This document shows, piece by piece, positions 18,218 through 27,530 of a stretch of 64,000 nucleotides of DNA. Under the pieces are notes generated by a model, which saw only the letters and a list, made by a program, of their open reading frames with translations, did not search any database and had not been told where the DNA came from. The translations under genes and the position numbers were made by a program. The number at the start of each line of letters is the position of its first letter. Position 1 is the first letter of the stretch. Source of the DNA: Acidovorax soli (lineage in GTDB: Bacteria; Pseudomonadota; Gammaproteobacteria; Burkholderiales; Burkholderiaceae_C); contig NZ_JACHLK010000006.1 in the NCBI RefSeq assembly GCF_014207955.1, positions 62,001-126,000 of the forward strand, in the 5' to 3' direction.

Positions 18218-18991
18218 ATGGCCAAATGGACCCCTTTTCCCCATGCGGGTGACTACAGCTTCGATGCCACGAGCGTGAAGAAGCACTGGGCCCGGCTGCA
18301 CAGCGGCGATGCCGAGCCCTGCCCCAAGGATGCGGCCGTGCTGCAGGCCTGGGCACTGTTCCACAGCGGCGACTTCGAGAAAGCCACAGCGGCGGGCCTG
18401 GCCGCCGGTGGCCCCGGCATCACCGTGGCCAACAAGGCCACGGCGATCTACGCCAACTACCTGGAAAAGAAGGAAAAGACCCGCCTGGACCTGTTCACCC
18501 AGGTGGCCGAGCGCGCCGAAGCCCAGGCCAGCGAAGACCCAAACAACGCCAATGCCTGGTACTGGCACGCCTATGCCCTGGGCCGCTACAGCCAGGGCAT
18601 CAGCGTGGCCAAGGCCCTGGCCCAGGGCCTGGGCGGCAAGGTCAAGGAATCGCTGGAAAAATCCATTGCCCTGGCCCCCAAGCATGCCGACGCACGCATC
18701 GCATTGGGTGCCTTCCACGCCGAGGTGATCGACAAGGTCGGCTCGCTGATTGGCGGCATGACCTATGGCGCCAAGAAGGACACGGGCCTCAAGCTGTTCC
18801 AGGAAGCGCTCAAGCTCAACCCCGGCTCGGCCATCGCCATGGTCGAGTACGCCAATGCGCTGGTCATGCTCGAAGGCGACAAGAAAATGAAGGAAGCCAC
18901 CCAGCTCTACGAAAAGGCTGCCGCCTGCGAATCTGCCGACGCGATGGAGCGGCTGGACGTGGAAATGGCGCGCGCCGAGCTCGAGGACTGA
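18218..18991 (+). CDS. Tetratricopeptide-like repeat protein
   Basis: 257 residues from the ATG at 18218, which has CAGGAG in front. The sequence is a chain of helix pairs typical of TPR proteins: VLQAWALFHSGDFEKA near residue 40, NNANAWYWHAYALGRYSQG near 110, SIALAPKHADARIALGAFHAE near 150, and a last EALKLNPGSAIAMVEYANAL unit. No signal peptide or membrane segment, so it should be cytoplasmic and act as a protein-binding scaffold. Partner unknown. It lies 50 bases after the TetR gene. Confidence 0.75.
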   Translation: MAKWTPFPHAGDYSFDATSVKKHWARLHSGDAEPCPKDAAVLQAWALFHSGDFEKATAAGLAAGGPGITVANKATAIYANYLEKKEKTRLDLFTQVAERAEAQASEDPNNANAWYWHAYALGRYSQGISVAKALAQGLGGKVKESLEKSIALAPKHADARIALGAFHAEVIDKVGSLIGGMTYGAKKDTGLKLFQEALKLNPGSAIAMVEYANALVMLEGDKKMKEATQLYEKAAACESADAMERLDVEMARAELED

Positions 18992-19176
18992 CCCCCTTTT
19001 CAGTCTTGCGCGCGCAGCGGAATTGGACGCCGATGTGCGGGAGCCATGCCACCAGCACGCCTGTCAGCGCCTCTACGGATTTGCATTCGACCGGACAACT
19101 AGGCGGGGAGCCGCAGACAGTGCTGTAGCACGGCCAGACTCCCCAACGACGTTAGCCGGTTGAAGGCAAAACCGCA

Positions 19177-19944
19177 TCAGCCAGCGAAGCGCCGGGAGGC
19201 GATCTCCAGCAGCCCGTCGAAGATGAGGTTGTCCACCAGCTCGAAAGGGCGCGTCATGCTGGGCGCCATCTTCCAGCCGGCGCCGCCGGTCATGATGCAG
19301 GCCGGCTCCTCGCCGCAGTGCTGGATGACATGCTGCACCATGCGCTCCACGGCGCCTGCAATGGCGTAGGTGCCGCCGCTGGTCAAGGCATCGCTGGTGT
19401 TGGTGGGGAACATGCGCACATCGCCCGTGGGCACGTGCAGGCCGGCGGTGCCGGTCTCCAGCGCGCGCAGCATGATGCCGTGCCCGGGCAGGATGAGCCC
19501 TCCCATGAAGCGGCCATGCGCGTCGATGCATTCCACCGTGACCGCCGTGCCCACCATCACCACCACCAGCGGCCGCGCCGGCCCCTGGGCCAGCACATGG
19601 TGGCGCGCACCGATCATGGCCACCCAGCGGTCCGAACCCAGGCGCGAAGGGTGGTCGTAGCCGTTGATGAGCCCCGCCTCCTCGCCCGAGGACACCACCC
19701 ATTGCGGCGGCACGTCCCACAGCTCCATCTGCTCCTGCACGCGGCGCTTGGCGGCGTCTCCCGCCACCACGCAGCCCAGCATGCGCTGCGGCACCGGCAG
19801 GTCGGCCCAGCTGCCTTCGGCCAGCTTCTCGATATGGTCCAGGAATTCGGCGCCGTGGGCCAGCAGCGTGGCCCCGGGGCGGTGGGCGTCGTACAGGGCC
19901 CACTTGAGGCGGGTGTTGCCGACGTCGATGGCCAAGAAAGTCAT
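19177..19944 (-). CDS. coaX: Type III pantothenate kinase
   Basis: 255 residues from the ATG at 19944. The ASKHA-type ATP-binding start [17 protein letters not shown] (3-19) with the catalytic aspartate, [13 protein letters not shown], the middle loop [10 protein letters not shown], and [15 protein letters not shown] identify CoaX. It phosphorylates pantothenate in the first step of coenzyme A synthesis, is cytoplasmic and needs a monovalent cation. In many relatives it sits beside birA; that gene is not here. Confidence 0.93.
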   Translation of the reverse strand: MTFLAIDVGNTRLKWALYDAHRPGATLLAHGAEFLDHIEKLAEGSWADLPVPQRMLGCVVAGDAAKRRVQEQMELWDVPPQWVVSSGEEAGLINGYDHPSRLGSDRWVAMIGARHHVLAQGPARPLVVVMVGTAVTVECIDAHGRFMGGLILPGHGIMLRALETGTAGLHVPTGDVRMFPTNTSDALTSGGTYAIAGAVERMVQHVIQHCGEEPACIMTGGAGWKMAPSMTRPFELVDNLIFDGLLEIASRRFAG

Positions 19945-20137
19945 GCGGCGGATTATCCCGAGTTTTGGCACAACGCACCGGGCGCGCCCACCAAAGGCCG
20001 CAGCACCGCGGGTCGCCCCGGCGACAGCAGGGGCGGTCAATGTGAAAAATCGTGTCGCGCGCCCGTCTTACACCAAGGCGCCGCACTTTGCCGCTACAGT
20101 GGCCTCTCCTGTTTTGTGCAACCTTAGGAGATACGAC

Positions 20138-20620
20138 ATGGGTCTTTTCAGTTTCATCAAGGAAGCCGGTGAAAAGCTGTTCGGCGGCAAGGACGCGCAG
20201 GCCGCCACGGCTGCCGCACCATCGCAGGACGAGCTCAACGCCACGGCCGCCAAGGCCATCGAGACCTACATCGGCACGCAGAACCTGGGCGCGACCAACC
20301 TGCAGGTGGCCTTCGACGGCAGCCAGGGCAAGGTCACCGTCAAGGGCGATGCCCCCACGCAGGCGGCCAAGGAGAAGATCACCCTGTGCTGCGGCAACGT
20401 GGCCAGCGTCACCAGCGTCGAGAACCTGATGAACGTGACCAACCCCGAGCCCGAGGCCCAGTACCACGACGTGGTGCGCGGCGACACGCTCTCGGCCATC
20501 GCCAAGAAGTTCTACGGCGACGCCAACAAGTACCCCAAGATCTTCGAGGCCAACAAGCCCATGCTCACGCACCCCGACAAGATCTACCCAGGACAGAAGC
20601 TGCGCATTCCACCGCTCTGA
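20138..20620 (+). CDS. BON and LysM domain protein (YgaU/Kbp type)
   Basis: 160 residues from the ATG at 20138 with TTAGGAG nine bases upstream. The N-terminus (GLFSFIKEAGEKLFG) is amphipathic. A BON domain covers about 35-95 (VTVKGDAPTQAAKEKITL) and a LysM domain about 108-157 (HDVVRGDTLSAIAKKFYG through IYPGQKLRIP). This two-domain layout is that of E. coli YgaU (Kbp), a cytoplasmic potassium-binding protein; LysM otherwise binds peptidoglycan. No signal peptide is visible, which favours the cytoplasmic role. A strong terminator follows. Confidence 0.88.
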   Translation: MGLFSFIKEAGEKLFGGKDAQAATAAAPSQDELNATAAKAIETYIGTQNLGATNLQVAFDGSQGKVTVKGDAPTQAAKEKITLCCGNVASVTSVENLMNVTNPEPEAQYHDVVRGDTLSAIAKKFYGDANKYPKIFEANKPMLTHPDKIYPGQKLRIPPL

Positions 20621-20640
20621 GCGCACAACGCTTCCCAGCC

Positions 20641-20669
20641 AAAAAGCGGGCCTCGTGGCCCGCTTTTTT
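20641..20669. terminator. Bidirectional rho-independent terminator
   Basis: AAAAAGCGGGCC, loop TCGT, GGCCCGC and six T residues. It ends the BON-LysM gene on the plus strand and, by its A-run, can also end the persulfide dioxygenase gene on the minus strand, whose stop is 13 bases away. Confidence 0.85.
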
Positions 20670-20681
20670 GTTGGCGCCGGA

Positions 20682-21794
20682 TCAGCCCTGCCGCCATGGA
20701 AGGCCACGGTAGCGCCAGCCCCCTTTGCGGCCCCGGTGCGCCTGGCCATCGGCATCCCCTTCGAAGCCTTCGAGGATGTTGTAGGCCGTGATGCCCAGCT
20801 CGGTCGCGCGCTTCGCGGCCGCCACCGAGCGCACACCGCTGCGGCACAGCAGCACGGCGCGCCCGCCTTCTGGCACCGCCAGGCGGATCTGTGCGTCGAA
20901 ATCCGCATTCATGGCCATGCCGGGCCACTGCTTCCAGGCCACGGGAACGGCACCGGGCACCTGCCCCACCCATTCGCGTTCGGCATCGCTGCGCACGTCG
21001 ACCAGCACGGCCTGACCGTCCTGCACCCACTGCCAGGCCAGCGCAGGCGACACGTCGCCGGCATAGCCCTGTGCCTCGCGCGGCGCCTGCAGCGCCACGC
21101 CATCGGCGTCCTGGCGCTGGCCCGAATGCTGGTTGGCGGGCACGGCCTCGTCCATGCGGCGCGGGCGCGGCAGGTTCAGCGCGCCCATGAGCGCGACGAA
21201 CTCGGCCTCGCTGCGGCCCGCCACGCGCGCATTGCCGGCTTTTTCGGCGGCTATGCTGCTGTGGCTGCGGCCCTGGTAGTCGTGGCCGGGCCAGACGCTC
21301 GTGTCGTCGGGCAGCGCGAACAGCACGTCCGTGATGCTGCGGTAGAGCTCGGCCGCATCGCCCGACTGGAAGTCCGTGCGGCCACAGCCGTTGATCAGCA
21401 ACGCGTCGCCCGTGAACACATGGTTGCGCCAGCGGTAGGACATGCTGCCGGCGGTGTGGCCGGGCGTGTGCAAGGCCTCCAGGGCCTCGCCGCCAAAGGC
21501 CAGGGTGTCTCCATGGCGCAGTTGCACGACCGCTGTGCCGATCTCGCAGCCTGCCGGCGCCGCCATCTGGGCGCCGGTGTGCTCGGCCAGCCGCGCGGCG
21601 CTGGTGATGTGGTCGGCGTGGGTGTGCGTCTCCACCGTCCAGCGCAGCGTGAGGCCCAGCGACTGCAGCGTGGCCAGGTCGCGGTCGAGTTGCTCGTCCA
21701 CCGGGTCGATGATGACGGCCTGGCGGGTGGCCGGGTCGTGCAGCACGTAGGTGTAGGTGCTGGAGGCGGGGTCGAAAAGCTGCAAGGGAATCAT
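20682..21794 (-). CDS. Persulfide dioxygenase (ETHE1-like) fused to rhodanese
   Basis: 370 residues from the ATG at 21794; a start 30 bases upstream is also possible. The N-terminal metallo-beta-lactamase fold has THTHADHIT (HxHxDH at 57-62), the histidine in TPGHTAGS (near 110) and TGDALLINGCGRTDFQ, matching ETHE1-type mononuclear iron persulfide dioxygenases that oxidise glutathione persulfide. The C-terminal rhodanese domain, about 255-360, keeps the active-site loop CRSGVRS with its cysteine. Such fusions link persulfide oxidation with sulfur transfer. Cytoplasmic. It stands alone between convergent and co-directional neighbours. Confidence 0.88.
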   Translation of the reverse strand: MIPLQLFDPASSTYTYVLHDPATRQAVIIDPVDEQLDRDLATLQSLGLTLRWTVETHTHADHITSAARLAEHTGAQMAAPAGCEIGTAVVQLRHGDTLAFGGEALEALHTPGHTAGSMSYRWRNHVFTGDALLINGCGRTDFQSGDAAELYRSITDVLFALPDDTSVWPGHDYQGRSHSSIAAEKAGNARVAGRSEAEFVALMGALNLPRPRRMDEAVPANQHSGQRQDADGVALQAPREAQGYAGDVSPALAWQWVQDGQAVLVDVRSDAEREWVGQVPGAVPVAWKQWPGMAMNADFDAQIRLAVPEGGRAVLLCRSGVRSVAAAKRATELGITAYNILEGFEGDADGQAHRGRKGGWRYRGLPWRQG

Positions 21795-21860
21795 GGTGGG
21801 CCTGGATGCGGTTGTTCCCGCCATTTTGCCGCGCCCCGCCCTACCAGGCGCTGCGCCGCC

Positions 21861-22814
21861 TCAATCCCACAATGGAGCCGGCTCGTCGCGCAGGTGGTTG
21901 CGCAGAGCGGCATAGTCCGGGACGACGGTGGCCACCGTGTCCCAGAAGCGTGGGCTGTGGTCCATCACGCGCAGGTGGGCCAGCTCGTGCGCCACCACGT
22001 AGTCGATGACGGCGGGCCGGTAGTGCAGCAGACGCCAGTTCAGGCGGATGGAGCCGTCGGCCTTGGCGCTGCCCCAGCGCGTCTGCGCGCTCGACAGGCG
22101 CAGGCTGGTCCAGCGCACGCCCAGAAGCGGCGCGAAATGCTCCAGCCGCTCGGTGAAATGGCGCTTGGCATCGCGCATCAGCCAGGCCTGCACGGCATCG
22201 CGGATCTGTGCGGGCCCTGCGCTGTGCGGCAGACCGATATGCAGGCGCTGCGCAGGCACTGCGTCGGCCCCGTCCTTGGCCGCCAAGGTCTTGAGCTGGC
22301 CGCCACGGCCGCTGAAGCCGTGCGCAGGGTCGAGCACCACGGTGATCGGCTGGCCCAGGTAGGGCAGCACGGCGCCATCGGCCCAGATGATGCGCCCACC
22401 CTCCATGCGCTGCTGGCGCTCGCGCGCCTCGCCGAGCTTGCGCAGGATCCAGTCGGACTTCTCGCGCAGCGCGGCGTCGATGGCGCCGAGGGTGACCCAG
22501 CTGGGGGCACGCACCGACAGGCCATCGGGCCCCACGCTGAAGCCGATGGTGCGCCGGCGCGCGCGCTGCAGCGCATAGGCGACCACCGCCTCGCCCAGCA
22601 GCAGTTCACGCTTGGCCGCGGGGTGGCGGAATTCGGCGGGCGACAGCAGCGTAGGCAAGGGAACCGCGGGCGGCCCCGCCGGCCGGGGCGGCGCTGCAGC
22701 CACAGGGGCCTGGGCGGGAGGTGCAGGCTCGGCCGCCTTGGGCGCTGGCGCGGGTGCGGCACCCGGTGGCGGGGTGAAGAAATCCAGCGCCAGTTGTACG
22801 AGCCGCTGCATCAT
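21861..22814 (-). CDS. YgjP-type zinc metallopeptidase
   Basis: 317 residues. After a Pro/Ala-rich N-terminal segment (about 15-55) comes the YgjP/DUF45 domain. The zinc site is HELAHLRVMDHSPRFW near residue 275, an HExxH motif with a third histidine; the WGSAKADGSIRLNW stretch before it is also typical. Members are small cytoplasmic M48-like metallopeptidases of unknown substrate. It follows plsC by 27 bases, so it is probably in the glyQ-glyS-gmhB-plsC transcript, an arrangement I recall as common in Burkholderiales. Confidence 0.85.
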   Translation of the reverse strand: MMQRLVQLALDFFTPPPGAAPAPAPKAAEPAPPAQAPVAAAPPRPAGPPAVPLPTLLSPAEFRHPAAKRELLLGEAVVAYALQRARRRTIGFSVGPDGLSVRAPSWVTLGAIDAALREKSDWILRKLGEARERQQRMEGGRIIWADGAVLPYLGQPITVVLDPAHGFSGRGGQLKTLAAKDGADAVPAQRLHIGLPHSAGPAQIRDAVQAWLMRDAKRHFTERLEHFAPLLGVRWTSLRLSSAQTRWGSAKADGSIRLNWRLLHYRPAVIDYVVAHELAHLRVMDHSPRFWDTVATVVPDYAALRNHLRDEPAPLWD

Positions 22815-22841
22815 GGGAAAAGTCGTCCGGTCAATACGCCA

Positions 22842-23588
22842 TCAAGGCGTTGCGGGGTAGGCCTCGGGGTCCAGGCGGCGCATCTCGGCCTCGATCCATG
22901 CCTCGACCTCGCGCATCAGCTCTTCCGGCTCGCGCCCGGCGCTGGGGATGGGCTGGCCGATGGACACGTCCACCACGCCGGGGCGCTTGATGAAGGCCCT
23001 GCGCCCCCAGACCTTGGCCGAGGTCACGGCAATCGGCACCACGGGGGCACCGGTCTCGACCGCGAGGCGCGTGCCGCCGGTCTTGTAGGTGCCCTTCTGG
23101 CCGCGCTCGATGCGCGTGCCCTCGGGGAACATGATGATCCAGATGCCCTTGGCCAGCAGCGCCTTGCCCTGCTCCACCACCTTGTTGAAGGCCTGCGCGC
23201 GCTGGCTGCGGTCGATGTGGATCATGTCCAGGCGGCCGATGGCCCAGCCGAAAAAGGGCACGTACAGCAGTTCCTTCTTGAACACGTAGGCCAGCGGGTG
23301 CGGCATGATCGTGGGCATCAGAAAGGTCTCGTAGGTCGACTGGTGCTTGACCAGCAGGATGGCGCCCTCGTTCTCGCCCTGGGGCAGGTGCTCCATGCCG
23401 GTGATGCGGGTGCGAATGCCCAGCAGCACACGCGCCCCGCTGATGCACAGCGACAGCCATGCGGCCGCAATGCGGTACAGCGGCAGCCCACGCACACCGA
23501 ACAGCGTGCCCAGCATGATGAGCAGCGCATAGGGCATGCAGGTGGTCGCCATCCAGACCAGGTGAATGATGGAACGGATCAGTGCCAT
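22842..23588 (-). CDS. plsC: 1-acyl-sn-glycerol-3-phosphate acyltransferase
   Basis: 248 residues. An N-terminal membrane segment (about 1-25, VWMATTCMPYALLIMLGTLF) is followed by the acyltransferase domain. The catalytic block is KHQSTYET (about 80-87): the canonical NHX4D appears as HX4E, a variant frequent in this subfamily. The phosphate-binding block FPEGTRIERGQKG is near 155, and MIHIDRS precedes it. It acylates lysophosphatidic acid at the inner membrane. The gene lies 76 bases after gmhB. Confidence 0.9.
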   Translation of the reverse strand: MALIRSIIHLVWMATTCMPYALLIMLGTLFGVRGLPLYRIAAAWLSLCISGARVLLGIRTRITGMEHLPQGENEGAILLVKHQSTYETFLMPTIMPHPLAYVFKKELLYVPFFGWAIGRLDMIHIDRSQRAQAFNKVVEQGKALLAKGIWIIMFPEGTRIERGQKGTYKTGGTRLAVETGAPVVPIAVTSAKVWGRRAFIKRPGVVDVSIGQPIPSAGREPEELMREVEAWIEAEMRRLDPEAYPATP

Positions 23589-23664
23589 GGTGTGAGGATC
23601 GTCTTGCGCTGGTCACCGCGGCATGGCGCAGCAGACCCGCGTGGGAAAGAGGTTGGGTAGCGGG

Positions 23665-24231
23665 TCAGACCGCCATCAGGGGTACCGCCGGGAGCAACCG
23701 TTCGACAAACGCCGCCAGGCTGGCATGCACCTGCGTGCCCGGGGGGTAGCCTGGCGGCAGCGGCTGCCCCGGCACCAGGCCGGCCGCGCTGCCGGAGCAC
23801 ACCAGGTGCAGTTGCGCCCCCAGCGCGGCGCCCGCCTGCAGATGCGCCAGGCAGCTGCCCACCACCTGCACGTCGTGGCGTTCCACGCCGTAGCGGTCGC
23901 TGATCTGTTCGAGCAGGCCAGGGCCGGGTTTGCGGCAGGTGCAGTCTTCCTCGGGAGCATGCGGGCAATAGAACACGGCATCGATGCGCCCGCCCACGGC
24001 CGACAGCTGCTTGTGCATCTTGGCGTGGATGGCATTGAGCGCCACCACGTCGAACAGCCCGCGCCCCAGTCCCGGCTGGTTGGTGGCCAGCGCCACATGC
24101 CAACCGGCATGGTTCAGGCGCGCGATGGCTTCGAGCGCACCGGGCACGGCGGTCCACTCCTCGGGCGAGGTGACGAAATCCTCGCCCAGCGGGTTCAAGG
24201 TGCCGTCGCGGTCCAGGATGGCGAGTTTCAT
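23665..24231 (-). CDS. gmhB: D-glycero-beta-D-manno-heptose 1,7-bisphosphate 7-phosphatase
   Basis: 188 residues. HAD phosphatase with the nucleophile motif LDRDGTLN (6-13), ATNQPGLGRG and a zinc-binding loop CPHAPEEDCTCRKP (near 89-102) that marks GmhB. It dephosphorylates heptose bisphosphate on the way to ADP-heptose for LPS core. The late motif usually giving GDxxxD reads VVGSCLAHLQAG: the acidic residues expected there are Ser/Cys/His, which is unusual and may lower Mg binding or activity. The gene sits between glyS and plsC. Confidence 0.85.
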   Translation of the reverse strand: MKLAILDRDGTLNPLGEDFVTSPEEWTAVPGALEAIARLNHAGWHVALATNQPGLGRGLFDVVALNAIHAKMHKQLSAVGGRIDAVFYCPHAPEEDCTCRKPGPGLLEQISDRYGVERHDVQVVGSCLAHLQAGAALGAQLHLVCSGSAAGLVPGQPLPPGYPPGTQVHASLAAFVERLLPAVPLMAV

Positions 24232-24373
24232 GGGAATCCCCTTGTGACGGCTATCAGCCTAGCAGAAGGCCGGCGGCCTTGGCAGGGCGTTGTGCCCTGT
24301 TCACCGCGCCAAGCTCACGCACTGCCGAGGCAAGTGGCCACCGCGCAAAGGCCGCCCTGCCGCGCTGGTGGCG

Positions 24374-24428
24374 TCCCCCTTCCCGCATTGCGTAGCCATG
24401 CGAGAGAAGGGGGAAGGCGCGAAGCGCC
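24374..24428. repeat. Nested palindromic intergenic repeat after glyS
   Basis: Arms TCCCCCTTC (24374-24382) and GAAGGGGGA (24406-24414) enclose a second pair CGCAT/ATGCG (24384-24388, 24398-24402). A small hairpin GGCGC-GAA-GCGCC (24416-24428) follows directly. The block lies in the 216-base glyS-gmhB gap. I recall similar palindromic blocks ending genes in many Comamonadaceae genomes; copy number here cannot be counted from one window. It may terminate glyS or stabilise its RNA end. Confidence 0.6.
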
Positions 24429-24447
24429 TCAGGGGGTTGCCCCATAT

Positions 24448-26583
24448 TTATGCCGCCAGGCGGGAGAGGTCGGCTACCCGGTTCATGGCATCGTGCAGGC
24501 TCTTGAGAAGGCCCTGGCGGTTCAGGCGCAGGTCCATCTCCTCGGCATTGACCATGACGTCGTCGAAGAAGGCATCCACCGGGGCGCGCAGCACGGCCAG
24601 GGTCTGCAGCGATGCGGTGTAGTCGCCTGCGTCGAACTGGGCATTGGCCTCGGGCACGAAGCGCTGCAGCGCGGCGTACAGGTCCTGTTCCGCCTTTTCC
24701 TTGAGCAGGTCGGGGTTGACGTGGGCGTCCACTTCACCGGCCTTCTTGAGGATGTTGGCCACCCGCTTGTTGGCGGCGGCAAGGGCCGGGCTCTCGGGCA
24801 GGGCAGCGAAGGCGCGCACGGCGGCCAGCTGCTTTTCGACCAGGGCCAGGCGCTGCGGGCGCAGGGCCAGCACGGCATCAACCTCCTGGGCGCTGTAGCC
24901 CTGCTCACGCAGGCTGCCAGCCAGGCGGTCGTAGATGAAGTCGGCCAGTGCGGCCGAGGCGTCGGTGATCTTGTCGCCAAAGGCCGGCACGGCACCGGCC
25001 AGCAGGGCGCTCAGGTCCAGCGGCAGGTCCTTCTCGACCAGCATGCGGATCACGCCCAGGGCGTGGCGGCGCAGTGCGAAGGGGTCGCGGTCGCCCGTGG
25101 GCAGGTTGCCGATGCCGAACATGCCCACCAGGGTTTCGAGCTTGTCGGCCAGGGCCACCACCACGCCGGCGCTGTTGCGCGGCAGCGTGTCACCGGCAAA
25201 GCGCGGCTTGTAGTGGTCTTCGATGGCATCGGCCACCACCTCGCCCAGGCCATCGTTGAGCGCGTAGTAGCGGCCCATGGTGCCCTGCAGCTCGGGGAAT
25301 TCACCCACCATGTCGGTCACGAGGTCGGTCTTGGCCAGCAGTGCGGCCTGGTCGGCCTGCGCCACCAGCGTGGCGTCGCCCAGTTGCTCGGCAATGGCCT
25401 TGGCGATGGCGCGCACGCGGTCCACACGCTCGCCCTGGGTGCCCAGCTTGTTGTGGTAGACCACCTTGGCCAGGCCGTCCACGCGCGAGGCCAGGGTCTT
25501 CTTGCGGTCCTGGTCGAAGAAGAACTTGGCATCGGCCAGGCGCGGGCGCACCACGCGCTCGTTGCCGCCGATCACGAAGCTCGCATCCGCGGGGCTGATG
25601 TTGCTCACCACCAGGAACTGGTGGGTGAGCTTGCCGGCAGCGTCCAGCAGCGGGAAGTACTTCTGGTTGGCCTTCATCGTGAGGATCAGGCACTCCTGCG
25701 GCACGTCGAGGAATTCCTTCTCGAAGGCGCAGATCAGCACATTGGGGCGCTCGACCAGGGCGGTCACTTCGTCGAGCAGGGCGTCGTCCTCGATGGGGCG
25801 GGCGCCGTTGCCCACCTTCGCGGCGGCTGCCGCCAACTGGCGCGCGATCTCGGCCTTGCGGCCTTCGAACGAGGCGATCACGGCGCCGTCGCTCTGCAGC
25901 GTGGCGGCATAGCTGTCGGCGTCCTTGAGCACTACAGGCGAGACGGCGGCCTCGAAGCGGTGGCCCTGCGTGCTGTTGCCGGCCGTGAGGCCCAGTGCCT
26001 TCACGGGCACCACGGCGCTGCCGTGCAGCGCCACCAGGCCGTGCGCAGGGCGCACGAAGTTCACGCTGGTCCAGCCGGGCAATTCGCAGTCGGATTCGAG
26101 CTGGTAGCTCATCACCTTGGGGATGGGCAGCTTGGCCAGGGATTCCTGCAGGGCCTTCTGCAGGCCTTCTTCGAGCGTGGCGCCGGGCACCACGCTGTCA
26201 TAGAACAGGGCCTCGGCCTTGCCATCGGGGGCGCGCTTGAGCGCTGCCACGGCGGCGGCAGGGTTGGACAGGTCCGCACCCAGGGCCTGCAGCTTCTTGA
26301 GCAGGGCGGGCGTGGCGTTGCCGCTGGCATCCAGCCCCACGGTCACAGGCATGAGCTTTTGCTGCACGGCCTTATCGGCGGCCTTGTCCGCCACGGCGGT
26401 CACATGGGCGGCCAGGCGGCGGGGCGAGGCGAAGGCGGTCACGGTGGAGGCCGGCGTGGCCAGGCCCAGGGCCTTGAGCTGCTCGGCCAGCACGCCGGCG
26501 AAGGCGTCGCCCAGCTTCTTGAGCGCCTTGGGGGGCAGCTCTTCCACGAACAGTTCGACCAGGAGGTTTTGCGTTGTCGTCAT
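24448..26583 (-). CDS. glyS: Glycyl-tRNA synthetase beta subunit
   Basis: 711 residues, normal length for the beta subunit of the alpha2-beta2 enzyme. Starts LLVELFVEELPPKALKKL, carries VNFVRPAHGLVALHG, ILTMKANQKYFPL, the HD-type segment and a DALR-like C-terminal anticodon-binding region (VDAFFDDVMVNAEEMDLRLNRQGLL). It works with GlyQ to charge tRNA-Gly. The start lies 23 bases after glyQ. Confidence 0.97.
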   Translation of the reverse strand: MTTTQNLLVELFVEELPPKALKKLGDAFAGVLAEQLKALGLATPASTVTAFASPRRLAAHVTAVADKAADKAVQQKLMPVTVGLDASGNATPALLKKLQALGADLSNPAAAVAALKRAPDGKAEALFYDSVVPGATLEEGLQKALQESLAKLPIPKVMSYQLESDCELPGWTSVNFVRPAHGLVALHGSAVVPVKALGLTAGNSTQGHRFEAAVSPVVLKDADSYAATLQSDGAVIASFEGRKAEIARQLAAAAAKVGNGARPIEDDALLDEVTALVERPNVLICAFEKEFLDVPQECLILTMKANQKYFPLLDAAGKLTHQFLVVSNISPADASFVIGGNERVVRPRLADAKFFFDQDRKKTLASRVDGLAKVVYHNKLGTQGERVDRVRAIAKAIAEQLGDATLVAQADQAALLAKTDLVTDMVGEFPELQGTMGRYYALNDGLGEVVADAIEDHYKPRFAGDTLPRNSAGVVVALADKLETLVGMFGIGNLPTGDRDPFALRRHALGVIRMLVEKDLPLDLSALLAGAVPAFGDKITDASAALADFIYDRLAGSLREQGYSAQEVDAVLALRPQRLALVEKQLAAVRAFAALPESPALAAANKRVANILKKAGEVDAHVNPDLLKEKAEQDLYAALQRFVPEANAQFDAGDYTASLQTLAVLRAPVDAFFDDVMVNAEEMDLRLNRQGLLKSLHDAMNRVADLSRLAA

Positions 26584-26606
26584 TTGTCAGGGGCTCCGGC
26601 GGTGGC

Positions 26607-27530
26607 TCAGGCGGCGGCTTTCTTGGGCAATTGCTCGACCCAGGCACGGGGTGCCATGGGGAAGCCCAGGCGCTCGCGGCTCTCGTAGTAGCTTTGCGCC
26701 ACGGCACGGGCCAGGTTGCGGATGCGGCCGATGTAGGCGGCGCGCTCGGTCACGCTGATGGCGCCGCGTGCATCCAGCAGGTTGAAGCTGTGGGCGGCCT
26801 TGAGCACCTGCTCGTAGGCCGGCAGGGCGAGCTGCTGCTCCATCAGGTGCTTGGCCTGCTTTTCGTGCGCGTTGAAGGCGGTGAACAAAAAGTCGGCGTC
26901 GCTGTGCTCGAAGTTGTAGGTGGACTGCTCCACCTCGTTTTGCTTGTAGACGTCGCCGTAGGTCAGCTTGGAGCCGTCCGCGCCTTCGGTCCAGGTCAGG
27001 TTGTAGACGTTGTCCACGCCCTGCAGGTACATGGCCAGGCGCTCCAGGCCATAGGTGATCTCGCCCGTGGCGGGCTTGCAGTCGATGCCGCCCACCTGCT
27101 GGAAGTAGGTGAACTGCGTCACCTCCATGCCATTGAGCCAGACTTCCCAGCCCAGGCCCCAGGCGCCCAGGGTGGGGTTCTCCCAGTCGTCCTCGACAAA
27201 GCGGATGTCGTTCTTCTTGAGGTCGAAGCCCAAGGCTTCGAGCGAGCCCAGGTAGAGCTCCAGGATGTTGGCAGGTGCAGGCTTCAGGACCACCTGGAAC
27301 TGGTAGTAGTGCTGCAGGCGGTTGGGGTTCTCGCCGTAGCGGCCGTCCTTGGGGCGGCGGCTGGGCTGCACGTAGGCGGCCTTCCAGGGCTCAGGGCCGA
27401 TGGCGCGCAGGAAGGTGGCGGTGTGCGAGGTGCCAGCGCCCACTTCCATGTCGTAGGGCTGCAAGAGGGCGCAACCCTGCGCGTCCCAGTAGGACTGCAG
27501 CTTCAAAATGATTTGCTGGAATGTCAACAT
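26607..27530 (-). CDS. glyQ: Glycyl-tRNA synthetase alpha subunit
   Basis: 307 residues from the ATG at 27530, the start that gives the family N-terminus [19 protein letters not shown]. Contains [27 protein letters not shown], the class II motif 2 region, and [18 protein letters not shown]. Alpha subunit of the tetrameric glycyl-tRNA synthetase. First gene of the glyQ-glyS-gmhB-plsC-ygjP string; about 300 bases separate it from the asparaginase gene upstream. Confidence 0.97.
   Translation of the reverse strand: MLTFQQIILKLQSYWDAQGCALLQPYDMEVGAGTSHTATFLRAIGPEPWKAAYVQPSRRPKDGRYGENPNRLQHYYQFQVVLKPAPANILELYLGSLEALGFDLKKNDIRFVEDDWENPTLGAWGLGWEVWLNGMEVTQFTYFQQVGGIDCKPATGEITYGLERLAMYLQGVDNVYNLTWTEGADGSKLTYGDVYKQNEVEQSTYNFEHSDADFLFTAFNAHEKQAKHLMEQQLALPAYEQVLKAAHSFNLLDARGAISVTERAAYIGRIRNLARAVAQSYYESRERLGFPMAPRAWVEQLPKKAAA

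Noticed and set aside
20655..26688. Long open frames on the plus strand opposite glyS, plsC and the metallopeptidase genes
   Set aside because: They are antisense by-products of GC-rich codons: low-complexity Arg/Ala/Gly/His content, no domains, while the minus-strand frames are clear known proteins.
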